A DNA stretch of 64,000 nt, from the NCBI GenBank assembly GCA_964017045.1, contig OZ024808.1, forward strand, positions 16,890,784 through 16,954,783. Direction: 5' to 3'. Each line of letters opens with the position of its first letter. The first letter of the stretch is position 1. The position numbers were made by a program, and so were the translations under genes. Shown here piece by piece: positions 13,201-22,700 of this stretch. Below the pieces are notes generated by a model. It ran no database searches, was not told the DNA's origin, and worked only from the letters and a program-made list of their open reading frames with translations. The DNA is from Omphiscola glabra (taxonomy: Eukaryota > Mollusca > Gastropoda > Lymnaeidae).

Positions 13201-16200
13201 CGAGTTTCCCATGGTGCCCCACGCGGTAGGAGTAAGCGGATCCATTTTCCCACAAGACGCCAGCTTTAGTTCTGAACGTGGGTTCCCAGTCACTGATGTG
13301 AAGCAAGAATCCCTTTTTGCCCTGACCACCTGCAACAAAGTAAAACAATCTTCACGTGAATGATTTAAAGTTTGTCTTTTTTGTGTTTTGGACACCGGGG
13401 AAAAGGCGAATTCAAGCTTTTATCCTCGTACGACTTCACATATCAAACCATCTTGATTGTATACAGGCCGCTACTTCGTATAGTCGTTCAGTACTATGAC
13501 CTTCTAATCGGAGACTCCTCACAGCGGTACATCCTGATACGTTGAATCTACTAGCAACTCACCATCTTGATTGGAATACTACTTCACAACTCACCATCCT
13601 GGTTGTACAACAACCTAACAACCTACCATCTTGATTGCACAACTTGCACACAACTCCCATGTTGATTGTACATACTACTAGCCACTCGTCATCTTGATTG
13701 TACAACCTCCACACAACTCACCATCTTGATTGTACAACCTCCACACAACTCATCATCTTGATTGTACAACTTCCACACAACTCATCATCTTCATTGTACA
13801 ACCTCCACACAACTCATCATCTTGATTGTACAACCTCCACACAACTCATCATCTTGATTGCACAACATTCACACAACTCACCATCCTGATTGTTCCAAGT
13901 CCAGTCTGGTCCCCTGCATACGGTGGCTCCTGGGAATATCCCCATGGCAACACGCTTCTGTCCTTGACTTTCACAACGCTTAGGAACTCGGACCCTGGAG
14001 AAGCAAATGCAAAACCATTATATAATTTTTTTATTATTATTAATATTTATTGTTATTTATTATTATTATTATTATTTTATTTTTATTACTATTATTGATA
14101 TTAATATTAGGATTCGTGAATTTATTAACGTAGTAATATTTAAACGTTAAATACCCGACAAGAACCAGTATAACACAATTGATATTTAACCAATCTGTTC
14201 AATCTTGAAAGATTGTATAACTAATTGGTGAATACAGGTAATTTTTTATTCTTTATTACTTTAAGCGGAAAACCGTGTAAATAATGTTTAGTAGTCTGGT
14301 CATGTCTATTTCATTCCACTTTTTTTTTTACAATCAATTTATTTTTTTAACTGTAAATACGGAAACCCGTTGTTATGTTTTAACAAAAATAAAATAATTT
14401 GCTAACTAAATAATGATGTCGGGTCAGTTTTGAGAAGTATATTACATTGGGACTTACAGCGGAGATATCCAGTGGTCCTTTTTTTAGAATGATGTTACAT
14501 TGCACTTACTGATAAGAGGTGCAGTGGTCAGTTTTTTTTTAAAATGACGTCACGTGGAGCAAAGTTGAGGTAGTCCGTGCTGGGATGAATGTTAAAATGG
14601 ACTTACAAAGGAAGGGTACAGTGGTCAGTTTTGAGAAAATGAGTTACGGGACTTAAAGAGGACAACCGCAAGTGGTGAGTTTTGAGAAGGGTGTCACGCG
14701 GGACTTACGGTGTGGAGTTGCCATTGTCAAATCTGAGAAAGGCGTGCGATGCATCATGTCTATCCCTCATGTAACACTCGGTGCAGAGATCGTAATTGTC
14801 ACACACATCGCATTTCCAGCGTATTCCCTGAATGCCGCTCTCACTGCAACTGTCACAGCTTACACTGGGATGCTTGACAGCTGTGGAAGAGATGCGAAAA
14901 TTACAGTTGAGCCCCCCGCCGTCGGTCTCTAACGCACTCCACAAATAAGGCCAGGTCGGAAATAACATGGCTGCCAAAATTGGGGATTTTAATTTGCTCA
15001 TTGCCTTATTTGTTATTCAAACTAGCCCTAAATGAAAGATAATGTTTAGAATTATTTTTATTTTCGGGGTGGCAGCTTGTGTTCATTTGCAAACTAATAC
15101 GGTCGTGGCAGTGACGTAATTATTGTTAGCAACGCCCGGGGCGTGCCAAGAATTTTGCCGCCCCAATCCACGACAAAACTCTGGCTGAAAATACCGCCTT
15201 TCTAAATAAAGAAAAAAAATGCCACCCGGGGCGGACCGCGCCTCCACTCCGCGCTTCCCACATCACCGGATCGTGGAATAGCTCCTGACAATTAAATTTA
15301 ATAAACATTCACACACAGACACACAATTATATTTAGAAAAAAACAAAAGCCGCGAACATGCTAGCTGGGACCTGGTGGCAGTGGCGTAGCTAGGGTTGTT
15401 GTCACCCGGTGCGGTAAACTAATGGTGCCACCCTTCACCCCCCTCCCCCGCCTTCAGCACTAGATTTGTCCTTGTTAAAATAAGTCCACAGTTTAATAAT
15501 GATAAGAACAAAAACAATTTAATTGAAGGCCGGGATGTAAATGTATTTAAGAACTGTAACATGTCATTAGAATCGCCAGACCACATAAATTTGTTATCAC
15601 TAGAAAGCTTTATTTCTGTGAATTTAAATAAATATAACTTCCTGTGATGTACGACAGTTATTGAACAATTCAACCAGCGTGTGGTCCCTTATCTTATTAT
15701 GAGATTCGGTTAGACCGAGCAGTGCGTGCTCTGTGAATGTGCCATTTTATAATTTGGTGTACCCCTTGGGACGGTGTCACCCGGTGAGCTGGGACCAATG
15801 CCCCCCCCCCCCCCCTTTTTTTTTTCTTTTTTTTTTTTGAATTTGCAGTTTTACTTAAATTGCCATCTACTGTGGTGCCTCCAGTAATAAAAAACTTAAC
15901 AAGCCGACCAAGTTTTGGTTTTGCCCCCCCCCCCCACCCCTGAAAAAACCTGAAATGACGCCCCTACAGGTGCTGTACCCCTCTACTTCCTCTAGCTATT
16001 CCACTACCTGGTGGCGTGTTTAGTAGACACAAGCTGTTCAATCTACAATAACGCCCGCTTTATTAGCTGCGCAGATCTTAAAGCTATTTGCACGGAATCC
16101 AGGCTTATGGGGGACCAAGTGTTTTCTGTACGTCCGCTGACTTCTTGAAATGGGCGCATTGGGACGCATCAGTAGCGATTGGTGGGGGGGGGGGGGGGGT

Positions 16201-17795
16201 GTCGCATAAAAATATTGTGAGATCCCGAAACAACGTGACCCCCGCTATTAACGCGATCCGATTGGTGGACCAAAATTGTCGCGTTAATTCGGGTTCTGAC
16301 GGTCCTAGCATTTATTCTCAACGTAGTGGCCCACACTTGAAGACGTGCTTCGCCGTTGTTCAAATAATCTTCAGTTTTACGTTACAGACACTTTTCTTGG
16401 ATGTTTCAAGCGTCATTTTATTCCTGACTAAGAAAATTAAATAAAACATAATGCTAACTTATTTATAATTGTATATATATTCCATGCAACCCCCCCTCCC
16501 CCGAAATAAAGTGTTTTGTTTTTTTTTAATTGTTTTTTGTTTTTTTAAACATGTGTAAGCGTCTTTGAAGGAAGCAACATTTTGTATTTATTTATTTTGT
16601 ATTATTTTTTTTTTTTGAAATACTTGGACCTCAATAATATTTATGTTATAGATTAGACCAGGGGTCTCCAAACTTTTTTCACGGCGTGCCGGATAACGGG
16701 GAAAAAAATGACGAGCGCGTGCCGGATAATCTTTCCGTGCCACACCTTCAAGCCAGAACAGAAGCTCTGGGGGAAAAAAGGCGATAAACTAAGTTTAGTT
16801 TTCCATGTTAATCATGAGTGAGTGGCGTGCAATGTACCAAAAAAAAAAAAAAAAAAAGAGAACCAACATATTTAGTTTCTAAAAAAAGTTAGCAAAGAAG
16901 GTTAAGTTAGCACAGAGATAGTTACGTCAGACCTAGTGGGCACATATTCGGATATCACAAACTAAAAACGTTAGTGCGATTTATGAAACTGACGTTTGGC
17001 TTAAAGATTTCATCAATGTTTGGTTTCGAATTGCTGAGAGAATTATTTTCAAATGTTCATCAGTCACTCTCGTTTGGTGTGTTGACTTCACACACTTCAT
17101 TTTTGAAAATGTTTGTGTCACAGACATAAGTTGTTCCGAACACTGATGCCATACAACCGGCAGAGTTCTTCAGTTTCAGAAACTCAACACCAGGTTAGCA
17201 GCGGTAAAATTCAACAAGTTTTCCTTCTCTGTGGGTAAACATATGTTTTATCAAGCAAATTCAAGTACCGTCGGCGGGGCGAGATGAACTGGCCTTACAG
17301 GTCGTATCCGGCCCGCGGGCCGTAGTTTGGAGACCCCCGGGACTAGACTGATAGAGATTATAGATTATCTATAATCTCTATCAGTCTAGTCAGATGGAAG
17401 GGATCATACAAAATATTTGCGTACGTACTCGATATTTTTTTGGGGGGTGGGGGGGGGAGAGGCTGTTGATTTAGGAGATTTTGCGTTCATGTGCTTATGG
17501 GAAGGGGAATATGTCAAGGGTGAATGTCCACGTACATTTAATGACGACATTGAAAAGTTGATATACTACTCACCACATTGTCCATTATCAAGCACATACA
17601 AATCAAAAGCATTATCTTTTCCCGTCCTGTAATTTTTCCTTGACCCCGAGTCCCAGACGACGGTCGCAACTTTTTCATCGTCATCCGAAGCGACGACAGT
17701 CCCCACGTGACCTTCACCTCCATCATCGTCGCCATATATCCAGTTTGGCCCTCGGACTACGCGAAGACCTGGTTTCATTTTTTTGTTAATGGAAT
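3789..17795 (-). CDS. Gene 1: double Mind bomb-module E3 ubiquitin ligase with UBA-like and IAP-type RING C-terminus (12 exons)
   Basis: Coding exons, 5' to 3' on the minus strand, are 17795-17574, 14880-14709, 13994-13882, 13329-13138, 12954-12824, 11357-11078, 10680-10509, 9358-9252, 8831-8634, 8170-8049, 6118-6011 and 4295-3789. All junctions are GT-AG and phases match, giving 768 codons from the Met at 17778. Domains by residue: MIB_HERC2 1-69, ZZ 69-126, MIB_HERC2 126-227, linker 228-271, MIB_HERC2 about 290-365, ZZ 365-422, MIB_HERC2 422-524, MIB repeats 524-600, UBA-like about 612-657, RING 721-755. Mind bomb proteins ubiquitinate Notch ligands through MIB_HERC2 and MIB-repeat binding; here there are no ankyrin repeats and the tail resembles BIRC/IAP ligases. 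The role as a cytoplasmic E3 ligase is inferred. Exon 1 starts in phase 1, so a further upstream coding exon is possible. The alternative is two genes, with a 5-exon RING-less one ending at 12773. Confidence 0.75.
5000..5225. repeat. 26-bp tandem repeat in gene 1 intron 11
   Basis: About eight units of gttgttaattggtgttattt plus accctc. Confidence 0.88.
5382..5860. repeat. CT-rich microsatellite in gene 1 intron 11
   Basis: (TCTC)n with ccccctt and tgtc interruptions. The stop-free frames on both strands are low complexity and non-genic. Confidence 0.93.
6011..6118 (-). CDS. Gene 1 exon 11: second half of the MIB-repeat region
   Basis: Exactly 36 codons in phase 0: [36 protein letters not shown]. 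It is the G-x-V (acidic) V-x-V-x-Y/F-x-G-x-x-W pattern that completes the REP fold. It is matched codon for codon in length by gene 2 exon 11. The acceptor is TGACAG and the donor is GTAAAA. Confidence 0.78.
7026..7376. mobile_element. hAT-like MITE (CAGGGGTGGGCAA family)
   Basis: The left end caggggtgggcaatacggcc pairs with the right end gtttgcccaaccctg. The flanking octamers ttctaaat and ttgtaaac match at 6 of 8. It has no coding capacity and lies in the intron between gene 1 exons 10 and 11. Confidence 0.65.
7430..7915. repeat. 27-bp tandem repeat in gene 1 intron 10
   Basis: About 18 units of cctcagactgagcagtccag plus tatcttc. Ser/Gln or Arg/Leu frames across it are repeats, not coding. 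Confidence 0.92.
8049..8170 (-). CDS. Gene 1 exon 10: first MIB repeat (REP)
   Basis: The 122-nt exon encodes [37 protein letters not shown]. The HGGW-x-DEMA core is the signature of the SH3-like MIB repeat that follows the second MIB_HERC2 in Mind bomb proteins and helps bind Notch ligand tails. It ends in phase 0 at donor GTAAGG. Confidence 0.8.
8634..8831 (-). CDS. Gene 1 exon 9: second half of fourth MIB_HERC2 domain
   Basis: It reads [40 protein letters not shown] and [11 protein letters not shown], ending [10 protein letters not shown]. The donor is GTCAGT, an unusual +3 C that also occurs at gene 2 exon 5 (GTCAGA). The length of 198 nt is identical to gene 2 exon 9. Confidence 0.8.
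9252..9358 (-). CDS. Gene 1 exon 8: first half of fourth MIB_HERC2 domain
   Basis: The exon encodes [20 protein letters not shown] and [16 protein letters not shown]. The acceptor is CAAG (a weak TTTTCAAG) and the donor is GTAAAA. The length of 107 nt equals gene 2 exon 8 and is two codons shorter than the equivalent exon 3 of the first module, so the two modules have diverged. Confidence 0.78.
10509..10680 (-). CDS. Gene 1 exon 7: second ZZ zinc finger
   Basis: It reads [10 protein letters not shown], then [19 protein letters not shown] and [14 protein letters not shown], with every ZZ cysteine and histidine in place. The 172-nt length and both phases match gene 2 exon 7. Confidence 0.83.
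11078..11357 (-). CDS. Gene 1 exon 6: linker and third MIB_HERC2 domain
   Basis: After a probable acceptor TCTCAAG the frame (phase 0) reads [20 protein letters not shown], a short Pro/Ser linker, then [33 protein letters not shown] sequence, [20 protein letters not shown] and DNAPG. This is a complete first-position MIB_HERC2. The 5' boundary is the least certain in the gene; the phase match to exon 5 supports it. If genes are separate, a start codon would have to lie in an unseen exon between 11357 and 12773. Confidence 0.75.
12180..12384. mobile_element. hAT-like MITE (CAGTGGTTCTCAACC family)
   Basis: The ends tagtggttctcaacctg and ggttgagaaccactg are inverted. The 8-bp target duplication ctctaaac is perfect (12173-12180 and 12385-12392). 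It lies in gene 1 intron 5. Related copies are at 39133 and 42079. Confidence 0.8.
12575..12705. repeat. About 45-bp repeat, three units
   Basis: tatcaagtatcgatccctat with gtcatacgctcaaaac recurs three times in gene 1 intron 5, beside the linker exon. Confidence 0.8.
12824..12954 (-). CDS. Gene 1 exon 5: 44-residue linker exon of unknown family
   Basis: It encodes [20 protein letters not shown] and then [20 protein letters not shown] and AIKD, predicted helical. The family is not recognised. With the donor GTGAGT after AAAGAT the exon is 131 nt and ends in phase 0, exactly like gene 2 exon 5 (GTCAGA). If that donor is not used, translation reads through [16 protein letters not shown] to a TGA at 12773-12775, giving a RING-less protein. 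The matching donor position and phase in two diverged copies favour an internal exon that joins the first module to the second. Read-through may be an alternative terminal exon. Confidence 0.65.
13138..13329 (-). CDS. Gene 1 exon 4: second half of second MIB_HERC2 domain
   Basis: The exon encodes [14 protein letters not shown], a VGVLWENG-like stretch (here [19 protein letters not shown]), KLDLKCVEA and the terminal [10 protein letters not shown] typical of MIB_HERC2 ends. Its length of 192 nt is identical to gene 2 exon 4. The donor is GTATAA and the acceptor is TTGCAG. Confidence 0.82.
13555..13890. repeat. 32-bp tandem repeat in gene 1 intron 3
   Basis: About ten units of tcatcttgattgtacaacct plus ccacacaactca. 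The last unit blends into the splice donor side of exon 3 (caactcaccatcctgat), so the array seems to have been seeded from the exon edge. Confidence 0.85.
13882..13994 (-). CDS. Gene 1 exon 3: first half of second MIB_HERC2 domain
   Basis: It reads [20 protein letters not shown] and then [18 protein letters not shown], ending inside the last Gly codon. The split of the domain after the DG pair recurs in all four second-position MIB_HERC2 domains in the window. The length of 113 nt equals exon 3 of gene 2. A 32-bp minisatellite begins right after its donor and runs through the intron. Confidence 0.8.
14410..14700. repeat. About 60-bp degenerate repeat in gene 1 intron 2
   Basis: Units carry gtcagttttgagaa and ggacttac with agtggt. 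The last unit overlaps the donor side of exon 2 (gggacttacggtg), again suggesting that the array grew from the splice-site region. Confidence 0.75.
14709..14880 (-). CDS. Gene 1 exon 2: first ZZ zinc finger
   Basis: The translation contains [21 protein letters not shown] and [12 protein letters not shown], giving the C-x2-C, C-x2-C, C-x2-C and two-His pattern of a ZZ finger. It is 172 nt long, the same as the second ZZ exon of this gene. The donor is GTAAGT and the acceptor is CCACAG. The ZZ sits between two MIB_HERC2 domains, as in Mind bomb N-termini. Confidence 0.82.
15379..16006. mobile_element. MITE of the CAGTGGCGTAGC family, full copy
   Basis: The left end is cagtggcgtagctaggg and the right end is ctctagctattccacta. 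The 8-bp duplication cctggtgg is exact on both sides (15371-15378 and 16007-16014). It carries the family block ttcggttagaccgagcag and a poly-C/poly-T run. It lies in gene 1 intron 1. Confidence 0.78.
16659..17340. mobile_element. hAT-like nonautonomous element (CAGGGGTCTCCAAAC family)
   Basis: The ends caggggtctccaaac and gtttggagacccccgg are inverted. The octamers gattagac (16651-16658) and gactagac (17341-17348) are a 7-of-8 target duplication. The interior is noncoding. A perfect hairpin begins with the right target copy. Confidence 0.75.
17341..17391. repeat. Perfect 25-bp-arm palindrome
   Basis: The 25-nt arm gactagactgat...tagat is followed by a single t and then its exact reverse complement. 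The left arm starts at the target duplication of the adjacent hAT-like element. It would form a cruciform or hairpin with a 1-nt loop. Confidence 0.95.
17574..17795 (-). CDS. Gene 1 exon 1: first MIB_HERC2 domain
   Basis: The exon reads [20 protein letters not shown] and then a GEGHVGTVV stretch, the hallmark start of MIB_HERC2 domains. It continues to a [20 protein letters not shown] block and DNGQC. The acceptor is CTGCAG at 17796-17797 (plus coordinates) and the donor is GTGAGT below 17574. The Met at 17778 sits 17 nt inside the exon and could be the true start with a 5' UTR intron upstream. The frame is open to the acceptor (SINKK before the Met), so an upstream coding exon is not excluded. 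Confidence 0.8.
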
Positions 17796-17889
17796 CTGCA
17801 GAAAATAAAATAACTTGTAGACTTATTTCTTATAGTTTGTGTATGTATAATAAATTATTTCCAGTGCTAAAAAACAAACCTGTTAGGCT

Positions 17890-18230
17890 CCGTTGACTGT
17901 GTGGATTTGAGGATTTTGGATTGTAGGGCCCTAATGATTATGATACTCTTAGGATTGTAGGGCCCTACTGATTATGATACTCTTAGGATTGTAGGGCCCT
18001 ACTGATTATGATTCTCTTAGATTATAGGGCCCTACTGATTATGATACTCTTAGTATTGTAGGACACTACTGATTATGATACTCTTTGGATTGTAGGGCCC
18101 TACTATGATACTCTTAGGATTGTAGGGCCCTACTGATTATGATACTCTTAGGATTGTAGGGCTCTACTGATTATGATACTCTTAGGATTGTAGGGCTTTG
18201 CTGAATTTGAGGCTCTGAACTCTAAGGATT
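17890..18230. repeat. 34-bp tandem repeat
   Basis: About nine units of ggattgtagggccctactga plus ttatgatactctta. It lies between gene 1 exon 1 and the TIGD-like gene. Confidence 0.9.
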
Positions 18231-18234
18231 GTTA

Positions 18235-18460
18235 GGCCTAGTGGCATATGAGGGGCTAAGGATTAAAGGGCCATAATGGGTTAAGGGTTAAAGGGTCATG
18301 GGGTGTTAAGGGTTATAGGGCCATGAGGGATTAAGGGTTGTAGGGCCATGGGTGGTTAAGGGTTGTAGGGCCATGAGGGGTTAAGGGTTTTAGGGCCATG
18401 AGGGGTTAAGGGTTGTAGGGCCATGAGGGGTTAAGGGTTGTAGGACCATGTGGACTGTGA
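18235..18460. repeat. 25-bp tandem repeat
   Basis: About nine units of ggttaagggttgtagggcca plus tgagg. It shares tgtagggcc with the preceding array, so it is probably derived from it. Confidence 0.88.
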
Positions 18461-18784
18461 GGACTTGAAGATAGTTGAGCCCTGTGGTATGTTGGGTGCC
18501 CCGGATTTTAAGCCCTTTAGATGGAAATCGTGTTCTTACTGTCATGCCATAAACAGTAGATTTTTATATCTAAGTTTTAAATTATTGCTTCCCAGAAGTA
18601 TTTACGTGGGAAGGTGAGTCGTATCGAGGGTGTCCCAAGAGAATTGTGAAGGCCTTGGTGGTGAATAAGGTAGTAGGAGAACAATTTATTCCTTACAAAT
18701 TATGCTATTTGCAAGCATGCTGTAGCCTTTCTTTTTTAAAGAATAAATGCATTTTTGTTACTTTTTTTCCCTTTAGTAACACCG

Positions 18785-18855
18785 GTTTGTTTGATTGATT
18801 GGATACTTCTATAGCGCTGGTATCCATGCTACTTTAGCATGCTCACCGGTGGCTT
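18785..18855 (+). repeat. Dispersed repeat with TTGATTGATTGGATA...CTATAGCGCTGGTAT motif
   Basis: ttgattgattggatacttct and atagcgctggtatccatgct are followed by a small tagcatgctc inverted repeat. The first 40 bases recur at 44218-44258. It is probably a SINE-like or tail-repeat fragment. Confidence 0.5.
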
Positions 18856-19464
18856 TGTTTTTAAAATTTCTGGTTGTTTATTAAAAAAAAAAAATAATAA
18901 TAATTTAACTTACAGTTACAGCTAACCAATTTCCATAATCGTAACACGAAAGGTTGGTAAAACAGAATCGTAAAAAGTAATGTAGCACTTCCCATGCAGC
19001 AAAGATATTATGTTTTTTTATTTCAAACAAAGATTTTAAAGTGCTTAGTTCAAAAGTTCATGGGTATTTAGATGTTTAATGCAAATTTTTAAGAAATACT
19101 GTTATTAATTATTAATAAATAATTATTGACAAATTTCAACTAAGTGGTCAGTGGTAGTTCAAGTTCGTTTATAAAAAAAAATTGGTTTAAAAACCATATA
19201 CATACTGTCTTGACATACTATACATTTTGTAATTATAGCTGAAATGTATAATTTTCAACATATATAAGAATAAATGTTTTAACAAAACAACAACAAAAAG
19301 TATCCATAATATAATTTAATATAGACATTAAAATGTTAAAGAAAGAACGAATAAATCAACTCAAAGGTTTTCTTTCGTTACCGTAGCTGATTTCCTTTTT
19401 TTGTTTTTTTAAATATATTTTTTGTTTAAGTTTGACTTTTTTTTAATTCTCACTGTAAACAAAA

Positions 19465-19743
19465 ATGGCGTCTACCGTACCAGTAGCTGAAAGCAAAAGA
19501 CGACATTGTTTGTCACTGGAAGATAAAGTGAAACTACTTAAAGAGCTCGATGGAGGTGAAGATCAGAAAACAAGCCTGGCTCGAAAGTTTGGCATCTCAA
19601 AATCTACTTTATCAACAATTATTGCCACACGGGCGAAAATTGAGTCGGCATTTAGAACTGCTAAATTTTCACCTAACAGGAAAAGATTACGGGTTGGAAA
19701 ATATAGCCGATTGGAAGATGGACTATTTTTGTGGTATGAGAAG
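19465..19743 (+). CDS. TIGD-like gene exon 1: N-terminal helix-turn-helix
   Basis: It opens MASTVPVAESKRRHCLSLED and contains KVKLLKELDGG and LARKFGISKSTLSTIIATRA. It ends ...LWYEK in phase 0 at donor GTAACG. Read through, it would stop three codons later. Confidence 0.8.
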
Positions 19744-22700
19744 GTAACGTCATAGAGGTCAAAATTATGGATTTTAACAAATGGATTATTGCATGGAAAA
19801 CTATCCAGTTTTGGTAAATTAGAAAAGATCGTACCACGTTTTTTTACCATGGCCGTCAACTTGATTGCTGTGACCCGTAAAATTGAGAATAAAACGTTAA
19901 AAAATAATTTTAAAAATTCCTAAATGTATCTCTAAGCCTAACCTGAACCCTAAATCTAAACCTAACCTGAACCCTAAACCTAACCTAATGAAATGAGGTA
20001 TGATCTATCTTAATTAGCCACAGTGGTAAGTAAACTGAATCACGCTCTGCAAATGTGAATAATAAAAGATTAAAGATGGGAAGGCCAAGGCAGGCCTAAT
20101 TTATTTGGTAAATGTATGCAATCCGTGACACTTATTTCCCATGATGGGTACTGTGATGGTAACATATGAGAGACTGCTACTTAATTTGTATCAGAAATGG
20201 GAGTCTGCGCAATGGAATCCGAGTTTTAATTTTTTTTTATTCGAGTGTAATTTTAATAATACAGGAGCCCTTTTGGCTTGGCCCATAATTAAGGCCTGAC
20301 TTCACACTTTCACGTTACTTGACAGTAGACAGTAGGCTTAGGAGAAAGGTTGACCTACATTACCATTGAGTTTCTTTGTTCTTAATAACAACTTTATTTG
20401 AGGAAAATCATATGTCATACTTATTACATGTCAGCAAAATAAATTGAGGTATATGTGTGCAAAATTTCATTGTGCTGGCTCATGAAACATTTTCACAATT
20501 CTCCTCAATGTAGACCTCATTATGTAAAGGTCACACAGGCCATTTTGGATTAGTGACCACCCCACTTTTAAATGGCAGAAGACTCCGATGCTTAGCTTAG
20601 GCTTAGGAAATTGTCTATTATTACCACTATATACATCAAAATATTTGATAACTTGCGTTTCAGAATGAATATTGAAGACAATTAAACTGGAATATATTAA
20701 TTTGAGCATTAAAAATTGGGTAAAGTCCTTATTAGAAATGATAATAATTTTCCAAGAGCATAATGTTGTCATGGGCAACCATTCACAGCCACTTGCATAA
20801 TGGCTATACCGTAGTACTATCTCAGAGTTTCATTCATAAGAGTTTGCGTGTGCAAAAACTATTAAACCATTGATCAGGCAGAGCTTTAATTAATTAGTCA
20901 TGTGCCAAAGTTCAAAATAAGTAGTCCCAAAACAGTATTTTAGTAATAAGGGGATGCGTTGCCTTATATAGCCTATATTATATAGTTTATACCGGTATGA
21001 TAGACGCTGTAGATTTGGTAAACAGAAAAGCCATATATCAATACATTATATTAAATTTAATGATATCCATAGTGCATAGTTAGATAAGTTACAATTTATT
21101 TATATTTGTATAAGATTATTAAATTATTTTTAATACAGCATTAATTCTGGAAATGAAAGTGTTTTAAAATTATCATTAAAACTAGAGTTTTATAGCTTGT
21201 GATGCCAACAGCGGAATGGGGTCAAAGAATGTGGAGTGTCTATGATAAAAAAGGAGAATCGAAGTTGTATTTTGTAAATTCATAGCTCAGAAACTACTAA
21301 AGACAGAAAGTTGATTTTGGTTCCATTTTTTAAATTAAAGTTGGCTCTATGATACTTTTTTCTTTTGATAATTTTTTAAATTTTAACATTATTTTTTGTA
21401 AAAGTACGTATGCATGGCCACCATCTCGCTTGCCATGACCGGTTATGTGTCATGGGAACCAAGGTGGCAGCTGTGTAAAAAACATATCTGCTAAAATGGG
21501 GAGGGGGGGAAAGGAGAAAATGTGCTGGTTTATCTATTTACTGGGAGAAAAGAAAATGGGAACCAAATGTTAAAACTTAATTAAATAATTTCAGCCGCTA
21601 CAAACATTTCATGGCGTACGAAGCTACTTTATTGTATCCCTCTAGATATGCTGCAAGAAGTCTCAATGACCTGTCATCGCTCCCTTTCCTGACGTAAATT
21701 TATTGCAGGCTCCACAAAAAAAAAAATCCAAAAGTTGTCAGAAAATCAATGCATTACTCTACCCATTTTGCAAAATGCAGGAAAATTTAAATAGTATGCT
21801 TAATCAACCAATGAAATTTGAATTTAAAACATTCCATTGTCGCATAAAATAAAAGTTAACTCTAGTAACAATCCAAGAATAAACAAAAGGGAGAGAACCT
21901 TACACAGAAACTCATCGTGGTTCGAAGTTCTGAAATTGACCATTTATTTTATAGTAAAGGATGGGGCTAGAACAGCCGGGCTTAATAGTAACACCATTAT
22001 TTTAGGGACTTTGATATTCTCCAAGAACACCCCAAAATTCATAATTAAATTGTCAAAATGGTGACCTCCACTATTTAATTTACCATGCGTATCGTTGCTT
22101 ATTGGCTTAATAATAAATTCTACATCCACCCATTACTTAAAGCCAAAAGTGCGATTTTTTTTTTTTGAGCTTTAAGCTTTAAATATTTAGGTTGAAAATA
22201 GTTCAACTTTACTGAATTATAACTCTGTTTTAAAAACTGTTCAATAAATTTTTTTTTTTAATTCTTAAATTTATTATGTCATCTATAACACATTCAAAAT
22301 TTATGAGAGTTGACCGTAGGTAAAGGAGTCAAAAACGAAAAACAAAATGGACACTATTTTAGGCTCTATAATTTGTCATCATGGCCACCATGTTTGTCAG
22401 CATTTTACCTATAATCGATAGCGGCCTTGGGTGGTTAATAATTCATTGAATTGGTTATCCAGCTTATTAATGGGCAGGATAACTAATAATAAATCATTTT
22501 AAATAAATAAAAAGTGCTTTATAACTTAAATAATTATTATTGGCTAATCAAATGTCAGTGGTTTTATTTTGGGGATTGGTTACCATGGGCATGGGATGGA
22601 TAACCACTTACTTGTCTTTGACTTAACCCTTCTTGTACCGACCTACTTTTTGCTCTAATAGCCTCTCAGTACGGGTTATTAATTTGCTATCTATTCCCTG

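Noticed and set aside
19925..19990. Telomere-like CCTAAACC repeat
   Set aside because: Units are irregular (CTAAACCTAACCTGAACC) and do not form TTAGGG arrays; just a short intronic simple repeat.
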